DNA of 64,000 nucleotides, from contig JAALGZ010000005.1 of NCBI GenBank assembly GCA_015227615.1, positions 186,001 through 250,000 on the forward strand, read 5' to 3'. Within the stretch, counting starts at the first letter, position 1. Every line of letters starts with the position of its first letter. Made by a program: the position numbers and the translations under genes. Of the stretch, positions 12,501 through 23,999 are shown one piece after another. Origin of the DNA: Labyrinthula sp. Ha (taxonomy: Eukaryota > Sar > Bigyra > Labyrinthulida > Labyrinthulaceae). Under the pieces are notes generated by a model. It was not told the DNA's origin. It did not search any database and saw nothing but the letters and a program-made list of their open reading frames with translations.

Positions 12501-13519
12501 TAGGTTGAGGATTGATGTATTATCAACTTGTTTTGGTACACGTCTGATAATTCTTCGTTTTCTCACTTATTAATCTCATAGATATAAGATAATATGAGGT
12601 TATTTACCATTTAAGAAGCTAATGTGCTTAAATTATATTGGAAATAGTATTTTTAACTTAACAATATATATATTATCTTGAGTTATCTGTTCACTAAAAT
12701 ACTTTCATGCGACATGAATGCACAATAGAATTGCTTGTTTGAAGGTTATTACTGAGTTTTTTATCGTACTAGCATCTCAATTAAATGCAAATGTATATGC
12801 ATTCAAATAAAAAATGTTTTTATCTACTCCTATTCTTTCTTAACTATGATCTTGCAAACCTGTCCTTTCCTTCTCGGTTTTCCAAATGCCTATTTTGGAG
12901 TCTGTAAGTATTTCCTACGAAATCAACTGGTATCATTTGAGCTCTAACGATTAAGAATAGATTTAAATTATACCAGAATTTGATATATGTCTATTACATT
13001 TTTCCTAATCATATACGAACTGAACACTATTTTTGAAAGTTGCTTATTTACTACAGATACATTGCGTGAAGTCTCATTCTTTGGTATCGAGGTTTCCATT
13101 AACAAAATACTCTGTGGAGGCATCTAACATCTGAAATATATTTGATTTCGCATTATGAAGAGTGAAATGTTTTTGTTTTAAAGTATTTTTTCGTAATATA
13201 ATCCATTTGAAAAGAAAGTGTCCCATCGCTATCTTATTTCAATATAAGAGCTCTATTTGGTTACCACAACTGAGTTTACAGTTCTATAGAAAACCCCAAC
13301 TATTTATTGTTAAGGCGTGTAATATAAAAAGAAGAGATATTGTTCATATTCTCCTATTAGGACCGCACCTTTAGTATCAAAGCAATTAGTATCGCTTTTG
13401 GAGTATCTCCTTAATTCGGTAAGATAAAACCATACAGGATCTTATACATGAGATATCGCGTAACGGCAAGGCCATATGGCCTGTTTCATCTGAATCTAAA
13501 AGAAGGGAAGAGAAATCTC
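12501..13519. other. Intergenic, upstream of DIM1
   Basis: No gene recognised. It should contain the DIM1 promoter. The open frame 13162-13374 has no domain. The open frame of DIM1 extends upstream to 13448, but that extension is not conserved (see the DIM1 entry). Confidence 0.45.
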
Positions 13520-13948
13520 ATGAGCTATTTATTGCCACATTTGCACACAGGTTTTGCTGTGGATCAGGCGATTCTTGCTGAGGAAGATAGATTAGTTGTG
13601 ATTCGATTTGGCCATGACTATGACCCAACATGCATGCAAATGGATGAGGTGTTGTGCAAGGTAGCTGAGTTAACGAAGAATTTCGCTTTGTACTACCTGG
13701 TAGACATTACAGAGGTACCAGATTTCAACAACATGTATGAGTTATTTGATCCGTGTACCGTTATGTTTTTCTTTAGAAACCGACATATGATGATAGATCT
13801 TGGAACGGGGAACAATAATAAGATACATTGGGCTCTCACAGACAAGCAAGAGTTCATTGATATAGTCGAAACAGTATACGTTGGTGCAAAAAAAGGAAAA
13901 GGGTTAGTCATTTCTCCTAAGGATTATTCAACAGCTCATAAGTACTAA
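13520..13948 (+). CDS. TXNL4A: U5 snRNP thioredoxin-like protein DIM1/TXNL4A
   Basis: An intronless protein of exactly 142 aa when started at MSYLLPHLHTG, the same length and start as the DIM1/TXNL4A family. It is a thioredoxin fold without a redox CxxC: the site reads DYDPTCMQMDEVL, as in orthologs. Other family hallmarks are AVDQAILAEEDRLVVIRFG, YLVDITEVPDFNNMYELFD, CTVMFFFRNRHMMIDLGTGN and NNKIHWALTDKQEFIDIVE. DIM1 is a core U4/U6.U5 tri-snRNP protein bound next to PRP8 and PRP6 and needed before spliceosome activation. An upstream in-frame ATG at 13448 would add 24 non-conserved residues, so 13520 is preferred. It is tail to tail with RPB9, 107 bp between stops. This protein fits a genome that must splice very short introns. 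Confidence 0.97.
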   Translation: MSYLLPHLHTGFAVDQAILAEEDRLVVIRFGHDYDPTCMQMDEVLCKVAELTKNFALYYLVDITEVPDFNNMYELFDPCTVMFFFRNRHMMIDLGTGNNNKIHWALTDKQEFIDIVETVYVGAKKGKGLVISPKDYSTAHKY

Positions 13949-14055
13949 TTTTCCCTTACTAGGTCCCGAGAATGTTTCATGGAGTAAAGAGATGGAAATT
14001 AGGGGAAAACTGAAGCAAAAGATTTAGTTTTTATACGATACACTAAGCTTGGGAG

Positions 14056-14400
14056 TTAGTTTATCCACTTATGATGGCAAGATTCATTAACACATAAGAA
14101 TATGAGTGCCATGTCAGATTCTGCTCCACCAGCTCTGGACATAAAGAATACTGCCTCTGTTCCTTGGCAATTTGGACATATGGTATCAAATGCTCGTGGA
14201 AGAGTAGGATCACTAGCAAGATCTGGGTCAACCAGACTTAATTTGTTTTCGGAGGATTTTGACAGTGTGTTTACATAAACAGTACTTGTGTCTGTTGGAG
14301 CTGTGTAATGACAATGTTTGCAAAGAAGAGAAAGAGCGTTACTTATTTCCTTTGGGTAGAGTAAGTTCTTACATCGTGGACAAAAATGTATCTTATTCAT
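14056..14400 (-). CDS. RPB9: RNA polymerase II subunit RPB9
   Basis: A 114-aa protein with two zinc ribbons. The N-terminal site is C7, C10, C27 and C30 (FCPRC ... CKHC); the C-terminal site is C75, C78, C103 and C108 (CPNC ... CVNESC). Between them is the RPB9 signature DPTLPR. RPB9 (human POLR2I) sits at the jaw of RNA polymerase II and affects start-site choice, fidelity and TFIIS-stimulated cleavage. The SRAGGAES.MALIFLC segment corresponds to the 'S..A..EDAM...YVC' loop of orthologs. The frame is open to 14424 but that codon is TTG; the first ATG is at 14400 and gives a normal length. The Pol I and Pol III paralogs (RPA12, RPC11) are less likely because of DPTLPR. Confidence 0.95.
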   Translation of the reverse strand: MNKIHFCPRCKNLLYPKEISNALSLLCKHCHYTAPTDTSTVYVNTLSKSSENKLSLVDPDLASDPTLPRAFDTICPNCQGTEAVFFMSRAGGAESDMALIFLCVNESCHHKWIN

Positions 14401-16520
14401 TCTCTCAGTGTTATAGAATGGCAACTTGATGAGGATTTAAGTCAAGAAGTCTTGTTTTTCTGGATAACACTATCAATCGTTTGTGGTAATGCACCATTTC
14501 TAATTTGTAGATCGTTTTGATATACAATATGTGGTTTTCTTCCCACATAAATAAAGTTTCTTCAGGAATACAAATAAATCATAAAACAATATTTAGTTCT
14601 TAATTCAAATATACCATAAAGATGTTTTGTTACTTGAATAAATATATATTAGTAGGACACAGTTTCTGCAATACACGTCTCACTACGATGAAAACATTCT
14701 CCTATGGTGCTGACCTTTGTCCACACCACAAACAGGGAAAAATTAGTTTACACCACTGATTATGCAATTTTATGATTGTTTGTACTTGAAAGGAAGCAGC
14801 TTTTAAAACCTCTGTTCTTGCTTTCTCAAATATACTCTACGGTATGTGGCACCCAAGTAAACTTAGAATTAGAAGATGATTTTCAAAATGGAGGGTACAT
14901 TAGATTAATTGTGCTATCATTGCTGTATATCACCTTGAAATAGAAATAAAAAACAATGGTTTCAGTCAAATAATTTAATCTTTGCTGCAAAATTTGTGTT
15001 AAAGAGTTATAGTGAAATATATCTCAAAACAAGGAAAGGCGCTGTTAGTTCAGAAAACATTCACGAGCCACAAAAAACACGGTCATCTATCTTTACAGTC
15101 TACTCTCATTATGATCTCGATTTTGTTTGACTATAATAGCATACCACTAGCGATTGAGGCTAACACTAAACTTTTTTTCAAACTAATCGATGATGCAACT
15201 AAAGTTACACTGGGAAACTATTAGATTTAGATAAAAATAAGCGATAATCTAGTTTGCTGCATGGTTAAACCTAAAAATAATATTAAACACTGCATTATTA
15301 ACTAACAAATTTTAGTTCTTGGAAATATTTAGAAGCGCCTGATACCCTAACTTTCTTACAATAAAGATTTTATAGTAACTTTATTGGTAAGACAGGGTTC
15401 TATAGAGTAATATTCTTAAATCTTAGAGCCTGCATCAAGAAATAAAAAAATTAGAAACTTTACATAGCTAATCGGACATAGTTTTCTTCTTTCCACCTTT
15501 TAAAATATATATCATTTCTCCAGTATTTAAATTGATTCAACAGTTGAATGCTAGGAACAGCGAGCAAACTAAATTTTGATTCTTGGGTTGAGTACCCTTG
15601 CACTTTCATGAGCTATACTGAGGAAAGGCCAACAGAGGCCTATCAGTATGTTCATTGCAAACAAGAAAATGTCAATTGGTTGGTTCCATTTAGATGAAAA
15701 CTTCTTTAGCTCATGAGATTTAGCTAAGCTGCTTGCACATTAGTTCGAGGATTTTTGGATCGGTAATTGGATGACTCTTGTAAGTACATAGGTTTTAAAT
15801 ACGATAGCAACTTTTGAGCATAGATTTCTAGTTAAGGTATCATAGCAGGTTATCCCGGATCTTGCTAAGAATATTCTTCATTTTGTATACGGCAAAATTT
15901 GGATTTTTTTTGGTATCGCTTAGTTTCGTTGTTCATATTAATGCTAACTCTCTATATTTTACGCTTATTCTATAATCATTTCTCCGTTCTTTCACCCTGT
16001 TTAATGTTATCATTATATCTTAGAGGAATTAAACAATATTATTCTAAGCAAATATGCTATTTTAAAATTAGATTATACTTGTTGTATGAAAATAGGCTCC
16101 GTTTCGTAGGGAAATTTTCCGAGCCATTTAGTAAGAATACGGAAGAAACCCCATTTCTCCTTTGATGACTCCTTGTTATGGTAGTAAAGGATAACAATGG
16201 CGTTGAGTAAAGGAATGTTTGGTTTTTGGTAGCTGAGGGTAACTTTTGGTTGAGTAAAGAGTGCTTGTTTTATGGTATTTAAGTGGAGGATAGTTTGGTT
16301 GAAACTATGAAGGCTCAAAAGAAACGGTAACTGACAAGGGTATTTAAAGGGCTGAGAGAGGAAAGGCTAAAGTGTGAAGAGAAGAAACAAAGCAAAAAGC
16401 AAAAAGAAAAAAAATAAGAAAAGCATATATCGTTTCGTTCCCAGAGTTACTGAATCAATAATTAAGTTTCATAAAAGTGGGATATTACTTACCAACTTTA
16501 AAGACAACACTCCTCCCAAG
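14401..16520. other. Intergenic, upstream of RPB9
   Basis: AT-rich, no gene recognised. It should contain the RPB9 promoter. The open frames at 15012-15224, 15899-16165 (plus) and 16073-16318 (minus) overlap one another or lack any domain. A purine-rich A/G tract lies near 16345-16420. Confidence 0.45.
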
Positions 16521-16529
16521 TAGTATCTT

Positions 16530-17480
16530 CTGTTTTTTCTACTCTTTAATAACCCTTTTCAAGGTTTCAAGAAACGAGGTAATGTCCAACTGAAGATCAT
16601 TAGTCTTGACTTTGACATACACTAGTTATTTCTGATGCTGGTATATTAACCTTGCAAACGAGCTGAGGCTTCAACTTATTAATGAGTTCTTGACGTAATA
16701 TAATGCCACAGCAAATACCCTAGTGAGGCAAGATACATCTTAATCGGATTATCCTTATAACTTAAAGATCGGAGGCATGAATAAATCTGATATCTTGAAC
16801 TATATTTTCAGTTTCTAGAATATTCGTAGGTGCTATATTAGCAAGTATCCAATCATATCTATGATGATACAGATATTCAGCATGGTCAAAACTATAGTCT
16901 TTGTATCTACACATTGACACCAACTGTTCCATATAGTTATTTCATGCTGTCATGAAGGAGCAAATTAGTTCATATTTGGTGATCGCATTGACTAAATCAA
17001 AGTCTTGGTATGCAGAATGACAGGGTGTGCGCATGAAAGTAAGCCAAGATGACCAAACTTGAATTATCTTCTTTGCGTTTTGCATTGTATCTAATGTACA
17101 ATGTACTCGTATTTAGGGGTTTATGAGGCATGCAGCAATCTTCACAGGGAGCTCCAAACAAGAGAATAACTCTATTAAAATAAATTCACAAAGAACAAAT
17201 CCCTTCAGTATATTGACTAGATGATAGAGTTGGTAAATATTTTTTTACTCTAGTAGTAAATACCTGTATATTCGCTATTACTAAGTACATAAAATCATCT
17301 GGGTGAAAGTCTTATGTAATAGAGCTATAAAATATTTCATCACTGATTCAGAAGTATTATCATTTTGATCCCAATAATAGTCCACTTGATGTATTGACAA
17401 TTTGACGAGTTGAAATCTTTGTTTTACAAACCTCGTAAAATAAAAATACTATTAAATTCTTCATACAAATACTAATTGGC
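16530..17480 (-). pseudogene. Decayed reading frame of unknown family
   Basis: On the minus strand, from about 17080 to 16560, one frame stays coding-like for about 180 codons with only a few stops. It contains MEQLVSMCRYKDYSFDHAEY, then HHRYDWILANIAPTN and later LINKLKPQLVCKVNIPASEI. Farther upstream (about 17300-17150) another frame reads PDDFMYLVIANIQVFTTRVK and continues toward LFGAPCEDCCMPHKP. The density of charged and aromatic residues differs from surrounding AT-rich noise. I do not recognise the family; a dead mobile element or a dead host gene are both possible. Confidence 0.3.
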
Positions 17481-19389
17481 TTTTTATGCAATCTGATTTG
17501 GGAGTATTATCTCTCCCTCAATCCTGCAAGAGGATTGAAGGGGCAACTGTGACCAAACAATACAAAGATATGAAAGAACAGTGTACTACTCTTAATATCC
17601 ACATAAAGTGACAATACAATAATGTGATTTAACATAAGTATTCGTTCTATCTGCCACTATGTTTCAGACTGAAAATATCAGTGAGAACTATTCAAAATAA
17701 CTTCTCTTGATACTATTAGAAGAAGATGTTTCCGGATAAGAACAGCATAAAATAGGTATTAGTAATATACTTTTAAAATGTTACTTTCCTAACCCATTTT
17801 TGATTTCCCTCTGCAATTTGACAACAATATTTCCATATAGAAATCTATCTACTTATTCAATTATTTTAAATTAGGACAGAGAGAAGTTTCTCTCTTGGTT
17901 CAGTAGGTAAAATTAGTTCGTGGAAATGATATTCTGGAATTAGAAACTTTTCTTGATTAAATTGCACTTAAAGAAAAAGATTCTTAGTAATAGGAGCATG
18001 ATTTCAAAATTCGAAACAAGTATGGATACTCCTTCAATAAGGAACTCAAATATACATTCGTAGATATTGTAGAGTATCCAAACACAGAAACATCTTTACA
18101 ATTTGTATTTGAACAGATTCGCTACCAACTCTTTTCAGCGAATGATCGAGACACTTGATTAGTTTGGCTCGTTTCTATGAATTTATTAGTTGCATAAGAT
18201 ATACTTTATTTAGGGATATAAAATTCACATCATCAATTTCTATTCAAGCTTTGTGTTAATTCTCAGATTTGAAATTTGTTTGGCTTTTGTGCCCATAATA
18301 TATTTTTATTTTGTTTTACCGCATCATTTTATTTTTTTCTATAACGTTGAAAAATAATAATGAACACAATAACTCTTCAATTTATCAGCTGGTTGTTGTA
18401 TTAAATGTGAATTCATATTCAAATTCAAGTCCCTAGATATAGAAATAGTGGGTTTAATTGTTTTCTAAATATAATATGGTCCTTCAGTTTGGGAACTAAC
18501 ATATTGGTTGCATATAGTTGTAAATATCCATGGTTCTGCCTTAAGTATTAAGAAATTATTCTCGTGGATATTGTTACTTTTAATTCATTTGCTATATTGT
18601 GATTTACCAGTATAAACATGTTTTACTACCTTAGTTTGATCAATATAGAACAACCAAGTTCGGTTTGAAAGTGACGAAGTTTGTATAGTTCCAAGTGTGT
18701 CATCTACAATAGTTTAATTGTAAGTTCCTACACTTAAAATATATTTCTATAGATATTAACTTTCTAGTTTTAAGCTAAGTGCAGGTAAAATACTCTAACC
18801 TGTTGGACCAATCCTTTCAACCTTTTGGCTCTGTTAATATGGCTAGAGTATTGTGGATCATATTTCCTTCCTTTGCTTTATATACAATACTTAGTTAATT
18901 TATTATATAAAATATTTTCTTTTTTAAGTTCATAATATTTTGTTTTGGCTTCTGGGACCACTTTGCTTTGTATTTTATGTTTCACTTAGCCTTAGGAGCT
19001 AAACTGTGTTGGTATTCTACATGCAAAGAACTATACGCCATTTTGTTGATTTGAGTTAAGAACATCGAGTTTTATGTTTCAATAAGAAAAAATTAGTTTT
19101 ACTAAGTTACCATAATGTATGCTGACCGTCCAGTATAAACTATGTTACATTTGCAAATCTTTTCTTAAGCTACACAAATAGCAAAGACCAAGAGTAACTT
19201 CTTGTATATATAAGAACTTTCTGGAGGAAAGAAGATGGTTACCCCTGTGCTAATAATTTTTCATATTGGAGATCTGTTCATTATTATGGTTTATTTATCC
19301 CAGTGGGCAATAATCGAGTGTCTCCCATATTGTGTTGTAGCTCGAAATAACGAAGTAACGATCTGTATTAGAAACAATACAGCATTACC
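17481..19389. other. Intergenic, upstream of MUTYH
   Basis: AT-rich, no gene recognised. A CCTTTTGGCT string at 18821-18830 recalls the 5' part of U2 snRNA, but the rest does not match (see rejected items). It should contain the MUTYH promoter. Confidence 0.45.
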
Positions 19390-20676
19390 ATGGGTATGGT
19401 TAAGTCCCCAAAGAAGGAAGTATCCTCGCCATACTCCAAGAATCTAATCAGGAGTAGAACAGAGTTGCATCGATCCCTATTGAAGTGGTATGATCTCAAT
19501 AAGAGAGACTTGGATTGGAGAAAAGTACGTAAATGTTTGGATAGCAATGAAGTACCAAATTCCCAACAAAAGCATGCATACCACGTATGGGTTTCAGAGA
19601 TCATGTTGCAGCAAACAAAGGTAGAAGCTGTGAAAGGATACTTTAGGCAATGGACTGCAAAGTTTCCAACCATATTTGATCTAGAAAATGCTACTGAAGA
19701 GGAAGTCAACTCTTGTTGGGCTGGTCTTGGTTATTATTCAAGAGCTCGAAATTTACACAAAGCCGCAAAAATCATTTGCCAAGAAAATGGAGGAATAATT
19801 CCTTCAACTACTTCTGAGCTCAAGAAGCTTCCAGGAGTTGGGGATTACACCGCTGGAGCAATATCTTCCATTGTATTTGACAAACAATCCGCTTTAGTTG
19901 ACGGAAATGTAGTTCGTGTATTTTCTCGCTTAAACGCAATTAGTAAACCAAAGAACGATATTCAACTAAGCAAGTTCTGCTGGAAGTTTGCAGAAGATCT
20001 AGTTCCAGAAGATAAACCAGGTGACTGGAATCAAGCCCTAATGGAGTTAGGAGCAACTCTCTGTACGCCGAAAACACCAAAATGTTCCACTTGTCCTGTT
20101 TCAGATTATTGCGCTGCTTTCAAGATAGAAAAAAATGAAGGTGACTATATAAAGAGAATTGTTTCACGATATCCAAAACCCAAAGAAAAAAAACAAGTTC
20201 CGATAGAAGTATATAGAGTTTTGATCTTGTGCGATGTTACGAAGGAAGAAAAACGATTTTTAATGATGCAACGTAAGAAAACTGGTTTATTAGCTGGTCA
20301 ATGGCAGTTTTTAATGCACTTGCTAGCAAAATCAAAAGGTGAAAAAGTTAAAATAGAAGAAAATTTATCAAAGAAAGAACTTATCAAATTATTTGAACAT
20401 GTAATCTACTCTTCAAAGCTTGTTCTTAGAGAAAGTGAATCGTGCTTGTCTTTGGGAAGTTTTGTGCATGTGTTTTCTCATCTTAAGCATCAAATGGTTA
20501 TAACACTGATAACTGGAAAGTTTAATAGCGTCAAGAAAATGCAAGAAGGATACAGTTGGTTAACTGAAAGAGAATTAGAGAATAGGGGCATGACTGCAAG
20601 TACTAAAGTTTGTCTTATGAAAGCAAAAGCTAAACTAAATGCTATAAAATTTTTTGTTCCTCTAGAAAAGGAGTAG
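19390..20676 (+). CDS. MUTYH: Adenine DNA glycosylase (MutY/MUTYH)
   Basis: A single-exon protein of 428 aa that removes adenine mispaired with 8-oxoguanine, starting base-excision repair. Catalytic E70 lies in WVSEIMLQQT. The helix-hairpin-helix is LPGVGDYTAGAISSI (147-161), with catalytic D171 in ALVDGNVVRVFSR. The [4Fe-4S] loop is C225-X6-C232-X2-C235-X5-C241. The C-terminal third is the NUDIX-like 8-oxoG reader: it has the GLLAGQWQF turn that eukaryotic MUTYH carries as GLLAGLWEF, and a FVHVFSHLKHQ segment matching the HVFSH motif. No clear mitochondrial presequence is seen, though the N-terminus is basic. The start is ATG 19390; a second in-frame ATG two codons later would serve equally. 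All key residues are present, so the gene looks functional. The next gene on the same strand starts about 1 kb downstream. Confidence 0.95.
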   Translation: MGMVKSPKKEVSSPYSKNLIRSRTELHRSLLKWYDLNKRDLDWRKVRKCLDSNEVPNSQQKHAYHVWVSEIMLQQTKVEAVKGYFRQWTAKFPTIFDLENATEEEVNSCWAGLGYYSRARNLHKAAKIICQENGGIIPSTTSELKKLPGVGDYTAGAISSIVFDKQSALVDGNVVRVFSRLNAISKPKNDIQLSKFCWKFAEDLVPEDKPGDWNQALMELGATLCTPKTPKCSTCPVSDYCAAFKIEKNEGDYIKRIVSRYPKPKEKKQVPIEVYRVLILCDVTKEEKRFLMMQRKKTGLLAGQWQFLMHLLAKSKGEKVKIEENLSKKELIKLFEHVIYSSKLVLRESESCLSLGSFVHVFSHLKHQMVITLITGKFNSVKKMQEGYSWLTERELENRGMTASTKVCLMKAKAKLNAIKFFVPLEKE

Positions 20677-21649
20677 ACTGCACAGTCAAAGTGGTTTTTT
20701 CCTTTTCTTGGATGGTTGTTTGTCATTAGTTAATGCCCACACATTGAGGGTGTTTTTTAATATAAGAAAAATATTTTTAATAGGTAAGTTTTGCGTCCTG
20801 GATGAACTGCTTTCAATAGAGAGTACCACATGCGTTGGATTAAAACCTGGAGCCATGAATTCATTTACTACGAATCTCAACTCGGTTGAAGTGCGGTGTT
20901 AAATACTTTTCCTGCACTAGTTCTTATGTTAACTTCTGAATAAAAAGCGTGATCAAAATATAAATATAGAGCAATACGTTGAAAATATGGAATTTGTGCA
21001 GAACAGTATTGATAAAATTGTTGTCACAGTGTGTGACTGACTCGTATCTACAGAAGTGTTCCAAGTGTTCTACATATGTATGTTATACTACAATCAACGA
21101 AGTGAAAGTTTGAGGCAGTTGACAGTTAACCATTGCCACAGATTAATCATTAGCAATTAATATAACTAACTGCTAAATACTCTAACTCAACATCTAGCTT
21201 TAAAAAAGAGACACTTAAGTGAACGACAAAACATAGCTTCACACACTGTTGACCAGCGGGATGGCTTGCAAGAAATTTATTGCGAGTCTAACATTCCTTC
21301 TCAAACAATAAGAAAAGAAATCGTGAAGTAAGAACTTAAAAGTGTGTTGAAACGATGGTAAATAAAATATCGCTCCTTCTCACTGAAAGCTGCCTGAAGT
21401 TCAAATGGTTTGGAATGGGGTAATTCTGTTCTCACTTCATACTTCGGTCATCGTTCTTAATCACAGCCAGCATACATGAAACATCCACATGAATTTATTT
21501 TGCTTAATCTAACATTCTTCAATCATAAAAGAATATTTAGTTGTAAAGTCTTTTTCTCTGCTATTGATCTTTTACTTTGCGCAGTGTTTACTATTTAGCA
21601 ACTAGAAAAATCTCTCTGCTGTGATAGAGATACTCACGTAGAAATACTT
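20677..21649. other. Intergenic between MUTYH and the next gene
   Basis: About 970 bp, AT-rich, no feature recognised. The open frames 20686-20880 (minus) and 20708-20902 (plus) overlap each other on opposite strands and show no domain. Confidence 0.45.
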
Positions 21650-22663
21650 ATGATCTCCCTCTCGTTATGCCAAAGTATTTGTACCATATATAAGGAGATG
21701 TCTGTTGTAAAATTAAAAAAGAATGATATGAAAGGAGTCTACTATACACTAAAAACAGAAAAACAGAAAACTGTCCATGCTAGATTTAGTCATGAAGATC
21801 ACGCTGATTTTTATGAAGCTACAGATATTGATAAATTAAAGCGTTCTATAACAGGAGATTATAATGCAAAGACTTTTGAAACAACACCGCAAGTCTATTT
21901 TCAGATACAAATGTTTGGTACAAATGAAGTATCACAAAAAAATTTGATAAAGGTAGTTTCAGCTGCACTATCTTCTGTTCCTCTTGGAGCACGACTAAGC
22001 ATTATTTTTAACCATTGTAGAACCGGGAACCAACTCCTAGAGCCTCTTCTTCAAGTGCTTGCTGCTGATAGCTGGATTCTTAGTTTTCACATTATAAATA
22101 ATTCTAAAAACGATTGTGTTTTAGAAATTGGGGATATATTAAATGTGTTCAAAGGGATGAAGTCACTCAAAAGTATCAAGTTTCGTTGTGCTCGGCAAAA
22201 ATCTTCTCTTGGAACTAAATTTTGTATCAGCAAGAACAACATTCAGGTTTTAGACTTTGGAAATGGAGAATTTTCCTCTGGTTTTTCACTTTCGTTATAC
22301 AAGACAATAAAACTTGAACATCTCCATATCACCAATTTGTTATTTGCTGGTGTTGAATTGGAAGAAAATGATTTTGTTTTGTTGCTACTTGGCTTAAGAA
22401 AAAATTATGTTCTGAAAGAACTAGAAGCACCTGTAATAGGAGCACAACGAGTTATATCTAGTTTATTGGAAGAAGTAATTGCTTTGCCACAAGTGGCTAG
22501 TTGTTATCCTGGTCGATATTTTCGGAAAAAGTGGATACAGAGAGATTTCACTTATTTTGTTGCCATCCTGAAAAAGAGTGGAAAAATGAAACCTATGAAC
22601 TATGGATATACTCGAATTCCCGATACTGCAAAACATATTTTCGAAAGAGCGTTAAGAATATAA
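21650..22663 (+). CDS. Unrecognised protein, weak leucine-rich-repeat look
   Basis: An intronless open frame of 337 aa, far longer than chance in this AT-rich DNA, so probably a real gene. I do not recognise the family. The middle (about 160-270) carries spaced hydrophobic blocks such as MKSLKSIKFRC, NNIQVLDFGNGEF and LEHLHITNLLF, the L..L.L....F rhythm of LRR or RNI-like repeats. It is too irregular to count repeats. There is no signal peptide in the body and no membrane span. Two starts are possible: ATG 21650 gives a hydrophobic MISLSLCQSICTIY leader, while ATG 21698 gives MSVVKLKKND, which looks more like an ordinary cytosolic N-terminus. The last 50 residues are basic. It follows MUTYH on the same strand. 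Confidence 0.6.
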   Translation: MISLSLCQSICTIYKEMSVVKLKKNDMKGVYYTLKTEKQKTVHARFSHEDHADFYEATDIDKLKRSITGDYNAKTFETTPQVYFQIQMFGTNEVSQKNLIKVVSAALSSVPLGARLSIIFNHCRTGNQLLEPLLQVLAADSWILSFHIINNSKNDCVLEIGDILNVFKGMKSLKSIKFRCARQKSSLGTKFCISKNNIQVLDFGNGEFSSGFSLSLYKTIKLEHLHITNLLFAGVELEENDFVLLLLGLRKNYVLKELEAPVIGAQRVISSLLEEVIALPQVASCYPGRYFRKKWIQRDFTYFVAILKKSGKMKPMNYGYTRIPDTAKHIFERALRI

Positions 22664-23789
22664 AATGTTTGTGTAATTGTTTTATAGGTTGAATCCAACT
22701 ATTTTTTTAACTGACGTAGGGCTGAGGGAGCACAAGGGACTTTTAACTGAAGCTTAGATTCGCTTGCTTAGTAAGTTCTTCCCTCATGGGAAGTTTCCAA
22801 TTGATGCAGTAGGAGTATTAAAGGATTGATTCTTTGGTTTATACGAGTTTTATATAGGTTCTTGGCTCTTTGTCAAAGATTAAACTATTGAGACTGACTT
22901 TTCCAGATAAAACTTAACCTTCATGGTGGCGGAGAGTTCTTTGCTTAAGAATAATAAGATTATTTAGCAGATTTAGCATTTTAATGAGTTCAAACGTGTA
23001 AAACGTACTAACGAATGTAGGTTTTTTCACGTGCTGTCACTCTTGAGTTGTGTTATGTGTTGTTATGGCTCTTTTCTTGATCACTGATTTTCGTTAGAAA
23101 TTTAAGTTGCTTGTGTTCGTGTACTTGTGCACTGTTGACAGTTATGGCATATTATTCCCAGAAACTTAATTATCGTTTGGTAATATGGCTATTATATTGT
23201 ATTGATATACCTGTTAACTGAGGTAAAGCTTAAGCGCTAATGATATAATACACGCAATAAATGAAAGTCCTTTGCTAGAACATAAAAACACAGGTGTTAT
23301 TTTTCTTATTGTTAAAGATTAACGTTCGAAAAAGTTTATCAGAATAATTCCAACAACGGATCTAAAAACATTTTACTTTTCTAACTCCGTATATATTGTT
23401 TTATAATAAACACCAGGCGACTAATTAGGCTACTCTTACACTTGTGTATACAAATTGTGTAGATTAAGCGGTTGTCATTTATCAGTTATCGATGGCTGTA
23501 ATAGCATCAAATAGTGTTAATAGTATTTTGAAAAACTAAGACGTCACTAATTTATCAGTAAGAAAATGCAGTTGCAGATTATCACAACGGAGCAAAGGGC
23601 AACTCCAAGTTATAAAGATAACAAAAAACTTAAGACTCTTACGAGGAAACTACTTAGGACTGAGCCTAAGTAATCATATAGACCTGTACACGTACCAGGA
23701 ATCTATTTTCTGTTCATTACATCACCTCCTTTGAGTACACACTTTGGATTGAATAGTTTGTCACTGAAGTTGGCCTGAATCACATCAGT
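22664..23789. other. Intergenic, no gene recognised
   Basis: AT-rich DNA with no supported feature on either strand. Confidence 0.45.
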
Positions 23790-23999
23790 TTACAAGCCTA
23801 ATGCTCTGGTTAGTGCCTCCGCCTTGATATAGAATATCTTACTGCTTGAAGATTCACCCCGAGTAGATAAAGACGCTTCTTTAATTAAGGCATTATAAGA
23901 AACAATGGTTGCGAAGAAACAAAATACCAAAAGCAGTATAGAGCTTAACTTTCTACTGGTTACAATTGCTGAGTTCGTAGGAGTAACTGGTGAGTTCAT
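23790..23999 (-). CDS. Possible 69-aa single-pass membrane protein
   Basis: A small frame beginning at an ATG (23999). Residues 1-19 are Ser/Thr-rich with RK just before a hydrophobic segment at about 19-38 (SSILLLVFCFFATIV). A polar tail to residue 69 carries RGESSSSK. The composition (balanced Ser, Thr, Ala and charged residues, one clean membrane segment with a basic flank) is more protein-like than neighbouring chance frames, which are Phe/Ile/Tyr/Lys-rich. I recognise no family. It could be a microprotein, a last exon of something larger, or chance. The frame stays open upstream to 24017, but there only through a TTG. Confidence 0.3.
   Translation of the reverse strand: MNSPVTPTNSAIVTSRKLSSILLLVFCFFATIVSYNALIKEASLSTRGESSSSKIFYIKAEALTRALGL

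Noticed and set aside
13448-13519. N-terminal extension of DIM1 from an upstream in-frame ATG
   Set aside because: The family starts at MSYLLPHL and is 142 aa long; the extra 24 residues are not conserved.
18821-18830. CCTTTTGGCT resembling the 5' region of U2 snRNA
   Set aside because: The branch-site recognition sequence GTAGTA and the Sm site are not in the right places; a ten-base match is expected by chance.
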